Below are positions 1 through 11,528 of a DNA stretch of 64,000 nt, in pieces. Each line of letters begins with the position of its first letter. The first letter of the stretch is position 1. This DNA comes from an uncultured Clostridium sp. (lineage in GTDB: Bacteria > Bacillota > Clostridia > TANB77 > CAG-508), in NCBI GenBank assembly GCA_902462295.1, contig CABQAZ010000002.1, forward strand, positions 1 through 64,000, read 5' to 3'. Position numbers and translations under genes: made by a program. Below the pieces are notes generated by a model. That model was not told where the DNA came from. It saw only the letters and a list, made by a program, of their open reading frames with translations, and did not search any database.

Positions 1-52
<52 letters not shown>

Positions 53-71
53 ATTTCCCTGACAGTTATAA

Positions 72-100
72 ATTATAATGTATTATTTTTATTTTGTCAA
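72..100 (-). promoter_or_regulatory. Promoter of tRNA-Gly
   Basis: Minus-strand TTGACA (95-100) and TATAAT (72-77) are separated by 17 nt and sit about 20 nt upstream of the tRNA-Gly 5' end, a full sigma-A consensus. Confidence 0.8.
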
Positions 101-177
101 GTATTTTTATAAAATTTTCTAAAAATTTTTTTAAACTCATCTTGCGTAAAAAAATTGAAAATTTTTATTTAAAATTA

Positions 178-206
178 TTGACAATATATTTTAAGTATGT
201 TATTAT
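178..206 (+). promoter_or_regulatory. Promoter of tRNA-Leu
   Basis: TTGACA (178-183), 17-nt spacer, TATTAT (201-206), about 20 nt before the tRNA-Leu 5' end. Confidence 0.8.
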
Positions 207-226
207 ATTAATCGTTAATTGAATTT

Positions 227-310
227 GCGGATGTGGCGGAACTGGCAGACGCGCTGGTCTTAGGAACCAGTGTCAACGACGTGGAGGTTCAAGTCCTCTC
301 ATCCGCACCA
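227..310 (+). tRNA. tRNA-Leu (TAG)
   Basis: Complete class II tRNA with long variable arm. The acceptor arms GCGGATG and CATCCGC pair, the anticodon loop CTTAGGA contains TAG at 261-263, the T-arm is GGAGGTTCAAGTCCTCT, and the CCA end is encoded (308-310). It marks the left border of the accessory island. No second copy of its 3' end was seen in the window, so it is not shown to be an attachment site. Confidence 0.95.
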
Positions 311-362
311 ATGACGTATCTGTTCGAACTTTTTATAGAACAGATGATATGAAATCAATCAG

Positions 363-426
363 AAATGGTTGATTTTTTTTGTTGCGAAAAAAGTCATCCA
401 ATCTTTAAAAGAAAGGATGGTGCCTG
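363..426 (+). promoter_or_regulatory. Leader hairpins before a small island gene
   Basis: A first stem pairs TGGTTGATTTTTT with AAAAAAGTCATCCA, and a second, CCAATCTTT/GAAAGGATGG, would cover the probable ribosome binding site of the next ORF. A related leader is found at 14660-14710. The position suggests a regulatory 5' leader; its function is inferred only. Confidence 0.45.
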
Positions 427-428
427 AA

Positions 429-698
429 ATGAAGATAATTAAAGAAGAATTACGATTTGAGGAAAACTTAAAGAAAAGACTTGAATTTATATGTGAGTTC
501 TCAAAGGCTACTCCTACTTTTATCAATGGTAGCATAAGAAAAATTGATAAAACTAATATCTCATATATTGAGCCACATAGAGTAATTATTAAAAATATTA
601 CTTTTCTAGTTTTCAATTATTCAAATGATGTTTATATCTCTAATTTAGTAAATAAAATCCGTTTATCTGAATTAGAAGAATATTTGAAAAAAATTTAA
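429..698 (+). CDS. Small conserved-looking island protein, unknown function
   Basis: About 89 residues, highly charged, no membrane segment or signal peptide. It contains an extended hydrophobic core (residues about 35-70, VIIKNITFLVFNYSNDVYI) and ends in a Lys/Glu-rich helix. The start at 429 is chosen because GGTG lies 6 nt upstream; an in-frame ATG at 417 has no usable site. A decayed second copy of the 5' end lies at 14660-14765, so the gene belongs to the mobile DNA rather than to the tRNA locus. I do not recognise the family. Confidence 0.5.
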   Translation: MKIIKEELRFEENLKKRLEFICEFSKATPTFINGSIRKIDKTNISYIEPHRVIIKNITFLVFNYSNDVYISNLVNKIRLSELEEYLKKI

Positions 699-709
699 CA
701 TGTAAAAAA

Positions 710-737
710 TTGACATTTCCTTAAATCGTGATATAAT
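710..737 (+). promoter_or_regulatory. Strong promoter for the recombinase leader transcript
   Basis: TTGACA (710-715), 16-nt spacer, TATAAT (732-737). Transcription should begin near 744, giving a leader of about 170 nt before the recombinase start codon. A stem TATAGCT/AGCTATA follows at once (about 754-777). Confidence 0.75.
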
Positions 738-783
738 ATAGACAATTAATTATGTATAGCTGTTCGGCAAGAGCTATATATAA

Positions 784-870
784 ATGTATGAGTACTTTGA
801 AAAATTTATATTATATTACAATTATATCGTATTTTATTACGTGATAAATGGATTTAAGAGATGTCAATAG
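784..870 (+). CDS. Tyr-rich leader peptide (28 codons)
   Basis: An ATG ORF of 28 codons has 7 tyrosines (residues 2, 4, 11, 12, 14, 18, 19). Its stop codon (868-870) lies inside the rising arm of the terminator-like hairpin at 856-896. This arrangement, a short ORF overlapping an intrinsic terminator, is what is known for the tet(M) leader of Tn916 and for amino-acid attenuators. The ribosome site is weak (AAGAG, about 12 nt upstream). It could also be chance coding in AT-rich DNA. Confidence 0.4.
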   Translation: MYEYFEKFILYYNYIVFYYVINGFKRCQ

Positions 871-900
871 TACTCGTATGTACTTTGATGTCTCTTTTTT
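856..900 (+). terminator. Attenuator-type terminator in the recombinase leader
   Basis: The arms AAGAGA...AGTAC (856-873) and GTACTTTGATGTCTCTT pair with two wobbles and one bulge and are followed by TTTTTT. It lies between promoter and recombinase, so it must be read through or antiterminated for the recombinase to be made. Confidence 0.7.
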
Positions 901-914
901 GTTAGGAGGTTTAG

Positions 915-2837
<1,923 letters not shown>

Positions 2838-2891
2838 TTGTTGCAACTATAAATGTATCTCTGCTATGTTTCAACAATCAAATTAACGAGA

Positions 2892-3051
2892 ACAAATTTA
2901 TATTTGCGGGTAGCAATATAAATTTTGTGTGAGGTAATTTGAATAAATTTTATCCCATTGGGAGAAAATTTATTGCCTCGCAGAGCCCCCGAGTTATGAT
3001 GGCACGTCATAACTCATAGGGGGTTAGGACTTATGACAAGGTCAAAGTCCT
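2892..3051 (+). other. Probable oriT: four consecutive hairpins before a MobV relaxase
   Basis: Four inverted repeats follow each other: 2892-2928, 2931-2979 (GAGG...CCTC outer, AATAAATTTT inner), 2986-3023 (CCCCC plus GAGTTATGA against TCATAACTC plus GGGGG) and 3026-3051 (AGGACTT/AAGTCCT). They lie directly upstream of the relaxase gene. MobV-type origins of transfer are known as hairpins just upstream of mob/pre. The nick site is not determined. Confidence 0.6.
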
Positions 3052-3083
3052 GTGCTTCGAAGAAATTTCAGGGAGGTGTTTTG

Positions 3084-4472
3084 ATGGAACAAGAATTAGC
3101 CTATTCTTTTCACTTGGGTAGTGATAAGAATAAAAGTAAATTAGCAAAGAAAGTATCCAAAGGAAATGTATCAGGTACTACCTCTTTTTCAAATAATGCT
3201 ATTCAAAATGCAAAAGACTTATCAAAAGCAAATAAGCATAATTTAAGAGATTATGATAATCAAAGAGAATTAATTACAACTATATATGGAACAAATGATA
3301 TTGTAGAAGATGTTAAACAAGTATATCTAGATGAGTTTGAACAAGCCAGAATTGAATTTAATAATAAGCAAACTAGAAATGATAGAAAAATAGAAAACTA
3401 TTTTCAAAAAGTGTGTGAATCTCAAAATGATATTGCTTGTGAAATTATAATAGAACTTGGAGATATGGACTTTTGGCAAGACAAAGATAACGAGTATAGA
3501 TATAAAATGACTGATGTTTATAATGAACAAGTACAGAAATTATCCAAACTACTTCCTGACTTTAAAATTGCTAATGCTACAATTCATTATGATGAAACAT
3601 CTCCACATATGCACGTTATAGGTGTTCCAGTAATAGAAAATTGTAAAAGAGGTATGAAAAAGCAAGTGGGAAAATCACAACTATTTACTAAAATCTTACT
3701 TTCTGAAATACAAGATAAAATGAGAAATGCTTGTATTAAGTCATATAATAAATTCTATGATGTTGATAGTAGACTTAAAACAAAGAAAAAAGGCAGAAAT
3801 CAAGATATTAATGTTAAAGAAATGGATAATTACAGAGAGATGAAGAAAAAATTAGAGAAACAAAAATCAAAGCTAGAAAATGCTAATAAACAAACTAAAA
3901 AGCTTGATAATACAAGTAAAGATATTTCTCGAATATTAGATAATCTAAAGTCGCCGTTACTAGATAAAAATAATAAGCTTATTTCGAACGAGAATATAGA
4001 TAATATCAAAAATTATATTGAAAACGTAACAGATGTTACTCAGACTGTTAGAAGTGTAAATGACTTAAATGTAGCTATTAAAGATTTTGAATTTTATACA
4101 CTTGAAGTAGGTCAAGAAAATCGATCACTTCAATATCAATTAGAACAAAAAGATGAAGTTATTGAAAAATTAAATAATAAATTATCTGCTAAAGAAAAGA
4201 TAATTATTAAACTACAAGAAGAAAAAGAAAGCTTAAAAATACAATTACAGAAATTTAGAGGCTTTTGGCATAATTTAATGAGCCTCTTTCATAAGAGAAT
4301 AACTTATGATAATGACACAAATTATAAAATAGTTAGTGATGACTTATATAAAAATGGCATATTTGATAACAATGACAATGAAATTGCTAACAACATTTTA
4401 AGAAAAGTAACTATACCAAATGAAAACAGAGCTGAAAAGAATAGAAAGAAAAACAATGATACAAGATTTTAA
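3084..4472 (+). CDS. MobV-family relaxase (Mob/Pre plasmid recombination enzyme)
   Basis: Relaxase expected to nick the adjacent oriT and pilot a DNA strand during mobilization by a helper conjugation system. The N-terminal part (about 1-215) shows the family's metal-binding core HYDETSPHMHVIGVPV; the C-terminal half is a long Lys/Glu-rich coiled coil (about 250-300 and 330-400). I place the start at 3084 because GGGAGG ends 8 nt upstream; an upstream in-frame ATG at 3033 lies inside the oriT-like repeats. No type IV secretion genes are present, so the unit is mobilizable, not self-transmissible. Confidence 0.87.
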   Translation: MEQELAYSFHLGSDKNKSKLAKKVSKGNVSGTTSFSNNAIQNAKDLSKANKHNLRDYDNQRELITTIYGTNDIVEDVKQVYLDEFEQARIEFNNKQTRNDRKIENYFQKVCESQNDIACEIIIELGDMDFWQDKDNEYRYKMTDVYNEQVQKLSKLLPDFKIANATIHYDETSPHMHVIGVPVIENCKRGMKKQVGKSQLFTKILLSEIQDKMRNACIKSYNKFYDVDSRLKTKKKGRNQDINVKEMDNYREMKKKLEKQKSKLENANKQTKKLDNTSKDISRILDNLKSPLLDKNNKLISNENIDNIKNYIENVTDVTQTVRSVNDLNVAIKDFEFYTLEVGQENRSLQYQLEQKDEVIEKLNNKLSAKEKIIIKLQEEKESLKIQLQKFRGFWHNLMSLFHKRITYDNDTNYKIVSDDLYKNGIFDNNDNEIANNILRKVTIPNENRAEKNRKKNNDTRF

Positions 4473-4489
4473 AACGGAGGTAATAAAAA

Positions 4490-4810
4490 ATGGAACAAGA
4501 GAAAGTAAAATATTTAATAGATATGATAAATAATATGGATATTAAAGATAAATTAAGATTAGCAATATGTATGAGCCAAAGCAAATGGTCTAGTCTTATA
4601 TATAATACTAAAGAATATTATGAAAAATTTGATAAAATGTTAAAAAATATAGATGAAGAATATAGAAATACACTTATAAATTTTGAAAAATATAAAATTG
4701 TAATGTTTGCAATGGCTAAACTTATGGAGATGAAAATAACTGAACAAAATAAAGTTGCTTTGTATTTATTTAATAATATAAACATATCTAAAAAATGTAA
4801 CACTCCCTAA
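4490..4810 (+). CDS. Small helical protein after the relaxase, unknown
   Basis: 106 residues, mostly predicted helix, no signal or membrane segment. A clear ribosome site (GGAGG at 4475) precedes it, and it starts 17 nt after the relaxase stop, so it is probably co-transcribed. It may be an accessory mobilization protein, but only its position suggests this. Confidence 0.6.
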   Translation: MEQEKVKYLIDMINNMDIKDKLRLAICMSQSKWSSLIYNTKEYYEKFDKMLKNIDEEYRNTLINFEKYKIVMFAMAKLMEMKITEQNKVALYLFNNINISKKCNTP

Positions 4811-4835
4811 GTATTTACAAAATGTGGGAAAATTA

Positions 4836-4864
4836 TTGAAAAAATAAATAAAAAATGATATAAT
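4836..4864 (+). promoter_or_regulatory. Promoter of the 4952 gene
   Basis: TTGAAA (4836-4841), 17-nt spacer, TATAAT (4859-4864). A small stem CCTG-TTTTG-CAGG follows in the leader. Confidence 0.65.
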
Positions 4865-4951
4865 TTTTATGTTAATTTCTTTTTAATCCTGTTTTGCAGG
4901 TTTATATATAGACAGTACTTATAAAATAATTATTTTAAGGAGGAAAGGACT

Positions 4952-5188
4952 ATGAAAGCAGACCGAGAAGTTGTCAAAGCCTTGATTGAACTCGCACCCA
5001 ATATCGATGAAGCAGACAAAGTAATCAATGAGAACTATGGCTTTAATAGCATAGGCGAAAAATTGGCTTTTCTGAGAGGAATGTTTGATGTTGAACTTTT
5101 TCACAAACATGACGCAGACGAGACTTCTAAAGAAGAATCGGATGAAATGACCTATTTTGCTATGCTTGACGCTATCATTAACAATTAA
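4952..5188 (+). CDS. Acidic small protein, unknown function
   Basis: 78 residues, strongly acidic C-terminal half (DADETSKEESDE), no membrane segment. Good ribosome site (AAGGAGG, 7-11 nt upstream). Codons are less AT-biased than in the flanking mobilization genes (CTC, GAC, CCC, ATC occur), which suggests a different donor. It is 12 nt upstream of the following pseudogene, so the two probably formed an operon. I do not recognise a family. Confidence 0.6.
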   Translation: MKADREVVKALIELAPNIDEADKVINENYGFNSIGEKLAFLRGMFDVELFHKHDADETSKEESDEMTYFAMLDAIINN

Positions 5189-5200
5189 GTAAGGAGCAAT

Positions 5201-5808
5201 ATGATGATTACAAAGTTCAAAAAATCTCAGATTACAGATTGGTGGGTAGCAGAATCCAACTTAAAGATGGCTTTTGTCAACATTTTATCTGGAGAACCAT
5301 TAGGTGAAAATTTACTTGTGGTAGGTTATCTCGATAAAGAAAAGGAAGAACTTGCTACAAGTACTAATCGGGTGGCAAAGGTTACCAAAGATGGGGTAAT
5401 AACTGCTAAAGGTACTTTTTACCCATTTGAAGAAGCTCACGACCGGTACCGGCATTTTCTTATTGAGGCAAACAAAGAAGATACTTTGATAGCTTTTAAC
5501 TGGGATTATGCAAGTAAGTTTTGCAAACACAAGATAACTGCTGATATTATACGTGATGGTAAAGTCGAAAAAGAAGTTACTTTTGACTTTACTCCTAGCA
5601 AAAATACAATGTTATGTTTACTGGCTATTCAGAACAGTTGTCTTTTAACATTGTTCTCACAACATTTGCAAGACGAAATGTTTGCATAACGATTGCTATT
5701 CCTAAAGAAGTAAAATCAGCTATATCTCGTAGCAGTATTGCTACTAAAGAAGAAACTCAGGAAAAGGTCAAAGCTGTTCAGAACATTTTTGCTGAAAGAT
5801 TCAAGTAA
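5201..5808 (+). pseudogene. Frameshifted unknown gene
   Basis: Two overlapping reading frames, 5201-5689 and 5614-5808, read as one protein of about 200 residues when joined near 5608-5615 (…FTPSKNTM | MFTGYSEQLSFN…). One nucleotide has been lost or gained there. The intact N-terminal part has SQITDWWVAESNLKMAF and the C-terminal part ends in a Lys-rich helix before a strong terminator. No family recognised. A sequencing error is an alternative to a true inactivation. Confidence 0.55.
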
Positions 5809-5824
5809 ACTAGCTTTCAAAGAT

Positions 5825-5875
5825 AAAGAGGTTAAAAACGACAGAATTGTTGTTTTAACCTCTTTATTGCATTTT
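5825..5875 (+). terminator. Intrinsic terminator
   Basis: AAAGAGGTTAAAA pairs with TTTTAACCTCTTT around a 15-nt loop, just after the pseudogene at 5201-5808. Confidence 0.75.
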
Positions 5876-5903
5876 AGAAATTTATAATATTTTTATAAAA
5901 TAC

Positions 5904-6062
5904 TTGAAATTTTTAATATAATTTGATAATCTATATATAGCTTGATTGATTTTATATCAATCGTCAAAAGAGCCAGCGAGTTGTAAATGTCTACTTCGTT
6001 GGCACCAAGTAAGGTTTTCAAGTTTTTAAAAAAATTAAAAAATATGAAAACTTTATTTTTTT
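5904..6062 (+). promoter_or_regulatory. Promoter plus three-hairpin leader of the peptidase E-like gene
   Basis: A promoter-like block (TTGAAA 5904, GATAAT 5925) is followed by hairpins P1 GATTGAT/ATCAATC (5944-5962), P2 GCCAGCGAG/CTTCGTTGGC (5972-6003) and P3 AAGGTTTTCA/TGAAAACTTT (6011-6054), the last followed by a T run. P3 is terminator-like and lies before the coding sequence, so this is a plausible attenuator or riboregulator. The promoter and P1 recur at 15675-15745. Confidence 0.5.
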
Positions 6063-6105
6063 CTAACAAATTTAATAAGTATTTATATGAGGACGGAGGA
6101 AAAGT

Positions 6106-6705
6106 ATGAAAAACATTATTCTAACTTCAAACGGATTTATAAATTCAAGTCCAAGAAGCAAAGAAATTGATGAGTTATTTAAAAAAATAGTTAATGGAAA
6201 AAAGGTTATGATACTTGGAAACGCAACTTTAGGTGGCTCTAATGCAAGCCAAAGAGAACCTGTAAAAAGTAATTTTGAAAATGTTGGTGCAAAGCAAGTA
6301 GATATAATTGATATAAATAAAGATAATGTAAATAATATATTAGAATATGAAGTGATATATGCTATAGGTGGAGATCCTAGATATTTACTAGATTTAGTAG
6401 CAACTACAAATGTTAAAGAAATTTTAAAACAATTTTTTAAATCAGGAGGAATATATATTGGAGAAAGTGCAGGCAGTATGATTTTAGGAAATAATTTAAA
6501 ATGGGTTTGGGAAGTAAAAAAAGGAACAAAACCTAAATATGATATAGAACCAGAAAGCTATGAAGGATTAGGTTTTACAAATTATAATATTTTTCCTCAT
6601 TGGAATGTTACAAAAGAAGATATAAAGAAAAAAGCACTTGTACATAATGAAACTATAACACCATTAAATGATGGAGAGTTTATCGAAATTGAATATGTAT
6701 GTTAA
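6106..6705 (+). CDS. Peptidase E-like (S51 family, class I glutamine amidotransferase fold)
   Basis: Serine hydrolase related to dipeptidase E, which cleaves Asp-X dipeptides in the cytoplasm. The nucleophile elbow GESAGSM is present (Ser about residue 122), preceded by AIGGDPRYLL (about 87-96), which is typical of the family. 199 residues. The C-terminus (NDGEFIEIEYVC) is abrupt and overlaps the next gene by about 10 nt, so the last residues may be foreign, placed there by a recombination joint. Ribosome site GGACGGAGG precedes the ATG. Confidence 0.8.
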   Translation: MKNIILTSNGFINSSPRSKEIDELFKKIVNGKKVMILGNATLGGSNASQREPVKSNFENVGAKQVDIIDINKDNVNNILEYEVIYAIGGDPRYLLDLVATTNVKEILKQFFKSGGIYIGESAGSMILGNNLKWVWEVKKGTKPKYDIEPESYEGLGFTNYNIFPHWNVTKEDIKKKALVHNETITPLNDGEFIEIEYVC

Positions 6706-7513
6706 TAAACATATTGATGAAAACGGAATTGAATATTGGTATGCTAGAGAGTTGCAACTAGTTTTAGATTACAAAGAATGGAGAAAGTTTGAAAATGTTA
6801 TAAAAAAAGCTATAGATGCATGCGAAAATAGCGGTATTAGTGCACTTGAACATTTTGTCGGCGCCGACAAGTTGTCGAAACGTGCTAATAATGCAGAAGT
6901 ATTAATCAGTAACTATAGATTAACTCGTTATGCTTGTTATTTAATAGCACAAAATGGGGATTCTAGAAAAGAAGTCATTGCTCTTGCACAAACATATTTT
7001 GCAATTCAAACTAGAAAACAAGAGATTAGTGAAAAAGAATATAGTTTATTAACAGAAGATGAAAAAAGATTTTATCAAAGAAACTTAACAAGAAAAGGAA
7101 ATTATTCACTAAATCAAACTGTTAAAGATTCAGGAGTTAAAAATTTTGATAAATTCCATAATGCTGGATATAAAGGTCTATATAATGGAGAAACTGCTGA
7201 TGACATTGCCAAAAGAAAAGGCTTAAGATATAGAGAAGATATCTTAGATAATATGGGAAGTGAAGAACTTGCAGCTAATCTATTCCGTATTACGCAGACT
7301 GAATCAAAATTAAAAAGGGATAATATTTCTACAGAAAAAGATGCAAATAAGACTCATTATAATATTGGAAAAAATATTAGAGAAGTAATTGCAAAAAATG
7401 GTTGGACTATGCCAGAATATTTACCAACACCTAAAAAGAGTTTAAAACAATTAGAAGGAGTACTTTCAATAAGGACATTTATTGAAGAGTACTCCTTTGG
7501 CTTTACAATATAG
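6695..7513 (+). CDS. dinD: DinD-like DNA damage-inducible protein
   Basis: About 272 residues that follow Escherichia coli DinD closely: YWYARELQLVLDYKEWRKFENVI, ACENSG, LTRYACYLIAQNGD, QTYFAIQTRKQE, GYKGLYNGETADDIAKRKGL, MGSEELAANLFRITQTE and TMPEYLPTPKKSLKQLE. DinD is LexA-regulated in E. coli and modulates RecA filaments; whether that holds here is unknown. The start codon is uncertain (ATG 6695 or upstream TTG). After KSLKQLE the sequence departs from the family and runs into an inverted repeat (7457-7495), so the natural 3' end was probably replaced when the neighbouring transposon inserted. Confidence 0.8.
   Translation: MYVNKHIDENGIEYWYARELQLVLDYKEWRKFENVIKKAIDACENSGISALEHFVGADKLSKRANNAEVLISNYRLTRYACYLIAQNGDSRKEVIALAQTYFAIQTRKQEISEKEYSLLTEDEKRFYQRNLTRKGNYSLNQTVKDSGVKNFDKFHNAGYKGLYNGETADDIAKRKGLRYREDILDNMGSEELAANLFRITQTESKLKRDNISTEKDANKTHYNIGKNIREVIAKNGWTMPEYLPTPKKSLKQLEGVLSIRTFIEEYSFGFTI
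7457..7495 (+). repeat. Inverted repeat at dinD 3' end, possible element edge
   Basis: GGAGTACTTTCAATAA pairs with TTATTGAAGAGTACTCC around a 6-nt loop, with one bulge. It lies inside the last codons of dinD and 27 nt from the stop of the convergent recombinase. It may be a terminator or the end of the Tn4451-like element. Confidence 0.5.
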
Positions 7514-7521
7514 TTTGAATA

Positions 7522-9207
<1,686 letters not shown>

Positions 9208-9216
9208 TTAGACAGC

Positions 9217-9291
9217 CGAATATGATATAAATTATTACAAAGTTTTATTTTGTAGTGTTCACATAATACCATATTCGTTTTTATAGTGCAA
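9217..9291 (-). promoter_or_regulatory. Recombinase promoter with inverted-repeat operator candidate
   Basis: Minus-strand TTGCAC (9286-9291), 17-nt spacer, TATTAT (9263-9268). CGAATATG lies inside the spacer (complement at 9270-9277) and recurs inverted at 9217-9224, so the start site is flanked by an 8-bp inverted repeat. Autoregulation is an inference. Confidence 0.55.
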
Positions 9292-9297
9292 GTATAT

Positions 9298-9567
9298 TTA
9301 AGATTTTTTTGTTAGTCTAAAAATTTTATTTAATATGCTTTCTTCAGCATTTTCATCAAAATAAGTGTTTACTTTGTATATTGTGCCGTTTATTTCTTTT
9401 TCAAAGTTCAATTTATTTTCTATTGCAATATTATCTCTAAAATATTGTAATCTTTCATCTTTAGCCATATTTTCTAATTTTTTATAATATTCTTGCTTTA
9501 GTTTTTCAACATATTCATATTCTTCATTAGATAGTTCGATTCTATATTTTTCATTATTATCGTTCAT
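9298..9567 (-). CDS. TnpW-like transposon-encoded protein
   Basis: 89 residues. The C-terminal pattern INGTIYKVNTYFDENAEESILNKIFRLTKKS matches the conserved end of TnpW-type proteins (…I.K..Y.V...F...A.E....K..RL…) that travel with Tn4451-related elements. The N-terminal half is a charged helix. It overlaps the relaxase end by 11 nt and is translated after it on the same strand. Biochemical role unknown. Confidence 0.7.
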   Translation of the reverse strand: MNDNNEKYRIELSNEEYEYVEKLKQEYYKKLENMAKDERLQYFRDNIAIENKLNFEKEINGTIYKVNTYFDENAEESILNKIFRLTKKS

Positions 9568-10843
9568 AACTAGCCCTCCTTTTCTTGTATTCAGGAGAGT
9601 TCTCTATTTTTTGCTTTTCTAATCTAGCTTTTTCTCTTGCTTCTTCACGAGCCTTTCTTTCAGTTTCTATTTTTTCTTGTTCAATTCTTTGTCGTTCTAA
9701 TTCATCTTGTTTTTCTTTATCAAATAAACTTTTAAAGAAATCAGCAACTCGTTGCGGTGCAAGTTTTATGGCATGGAAGTAGTCTTTTGTTTTTTCTACT
9801 AAACCATCATATTTTTCTATCCATCTGCTTACGGTGTTTCTTAAATTTTCAATTCTAGTATCTCGTTCATAAATTTCTTTATCTGCTACAATTCCTTTTT
9901 TAGCATATTTAGTCAGTGTTTCATAATCTTGTGGTTCTAGTTCAATTTTCTTTGAAAACTTTTTTGGCTTGCCTAAATTAGAGATATCATCTATTTGTTT
10001 ATCATATTGCATATAGTTATCAAAATTAGATTGTTTTTCATCAACACTATTTGTTATTTTTTCTAGTTTTTCAGTTTCTTTCTTAATTTTAAATTCCAAA
10101 TCTGTTAAGTGCTCTTTTGTCCTGCCTTTAATACCACGAATAAATCCTCTATAACCGCTATCAGACATATATTGAAAAAATCTGTCTTGTAATAAGCTAT
10201 ATGATTTTATTAGTTTAGGTTTTCCATTTTCATCATATACAGGATTACCAAAGTTATCAGTTAATTGTTCTGATTTCCATTTCTTACTATGACTTACTTG
10301 ATTTATTACTTCTTTTGTTTTACCAACTAAAGACTTGTCTTTACATCTTTTAGACCACTTGATTTCTTTTTTTACAACGGGTATAGCTATAACATGCAAA
10401 TGATAATGATATATAGGCTTTCCATATTCTTCTGATAGGGAAGTATTTAGTTCATCAGCGTGCATAACTGCTGATATTATATTATCTGTACCCATTTCTC
10501 TTTCAGCAAAGTGATAAGCCTTTTCATAAAAGTTTTTTGCAAATTCATAGCCACCATTTTGTTCAAAATAGTCGGAGTTAATATCAAATATAATTTCATC
10601 AAATACTTTTGCATTATCTTTTAAACCTCTAAGTGATATTTCTCCATCATCAATCATTTCTTTTAATCTTTCATTATAAGTGCTTTTGCATCTTTTGTAA
10701 TGCACATTGTTTGGTGTTTGAGTTAAGTCAACATTCATATTAGAGTAAGATTCGTTTTTTCGTTCATTATGTCTTTCTGCTTTTAGAATACTTGCTCTAG
10801 TATAAGTTTCTACTCTAGCTACCGAATAGTTTGTTTTGTCCAT
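9557..10843 (-). CDS. MobV-family relaxase (TnpZ position)
   Basis: 428 residues. The N-terminal half shows the MobV metal-binding histidines in HADELNTS…IYHYHLHVIAIPVV (about residues 130-158); the C-terminal part is a coiled coil ending in a Glu/Arg-rich tail (about 375-428). The role is nicking at the upstream hairpin cluster and mobilization. It differs clearly from the relaxase at 3084-4472, so the island carries two independent mobilization systems. Confidence 0.87.
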   Translation of the reverse strand: MDKTNYSVARVETYTRASILKAERHNERKNESYSNMNVDLTQTPNNVHYKRCKSTYNERLKEMIDDGEISLRGLKDNAKVFDEIIFDINSDYFEQNGGYEFAKNFYEKAYHFAEREMGTDNIISAVMHADELNTSLSEEYGKPIYHYHLHVIAIPVVKKEIKWSKRCKDKSLVGKTKEVINQVSHSKKWKSEQLTDNFGNPVYDENGKPKLIKSYSLLQDRFFQYMSDSGYRGFIRGIKGRTKEHLTDLEFKIKKETEKLEKITNSVDEKQSNFDNYMQYDKQIDDISNLGKPKKFSKKIELEPQDYETLTKYAKKGIVADKEIYERDTRIENLRNTVSRWIEKYDGLVEKTKDYFHAIKLAPQRVADFFKSLFDKEKQDELERQRIEQEKIETERKAREEAREKARLEKQKIENSPEYKKRRASYER

Positions 10844-10889
10844 TTATAAATCCTTTCTTGCAGGTAGCAAGAGGCGACCCAAGGGAGCT

Positions 10890-11150
10890 GTTACATAACT
10901 TTCTTCGAAAGTATGTAACCCACTATGACACTTTCAAAACTTCGTTTTGCAAAGATGTCGTGGGCTCCTAGCGGAGGGCTCATAAATTATCTAATCTTCC
11001 AATAGATAATTTATGTTTGGCTTCGCCAAATCAAAATAATATTTTCATCTCCATTCAAATATTATTTTGACTACTGAAAAATTTTTTGCATACCTGCATA
11101 AAATTTTTTCAGTATCTCTTTTGCTATTTAAAACGGCATAACAAAAGAGA
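10890..11150. other. Seven consecutive inverted repeats, probable oriT/leading region
   Basis: Hairpins at 10890-10919, 10919-10964, 10981-11015 (13-bp perfect arms), 11016-11030 (TTTGGC/GCCAAA), 11031-11070 (13-bp perfect arms), 11073-11113 and 11115-11150 (TCTCTTTTG/CAAAAGAGA) follow with almost no gaps, upstream of the relaxase start. MobV origins are hairpins near mob; the extra stems may serve single-strand priming or regulation of mob transcription. Confidence 0.6.
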
Positions 11151-11528
11151 CCATGGAAATGACAAATAAAACTAGATAAATTACTTTAATCTAATTTTAT
11201 TCATCACATATCCGACTAGTCTCTTTTTAATTATCTGCTAGATTCAAACTCATTACTATATATCTAACTTTTATAAATTACTTTGTACTACTGTGGACAG
11301 GTTCAACCCTACTATCGAAAACTAATATGGTCATAATAATAATCCATAAGAGCTTTACTTCAAGTAACCCATTTATGTGAGTCATTTATATTTAATTTTT
11401 CAGTGTATTATAGAATACATCTATTATATATCAGTTTTCTATGTAAATGTCAAGAAATCTGTTGTTGAATTGCCATAATTATGATATGATATTAGAAATT
11501 CAACATATAAATAAGGAAAGAAAAAATA
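11151..11528. other. Intergenic stretch, no gene seen
   Basis: AT-rich, stops in all frames. It must contain the promoter of the aminoglycoside phosphotransferase (a weak TTGAAT at 11465 and TATGATATGATATT about 12 nt on). Nothing else is recognised. Confidence 0.5.

Noticed and set aside
227..310. tRNA-Leu 3' end as the attachment site of the island
   Set aside because: No second copy of the tRNA 3' sequence was found in the window, and the recombinases are of the serine type, which usually do not use tRNA ends.
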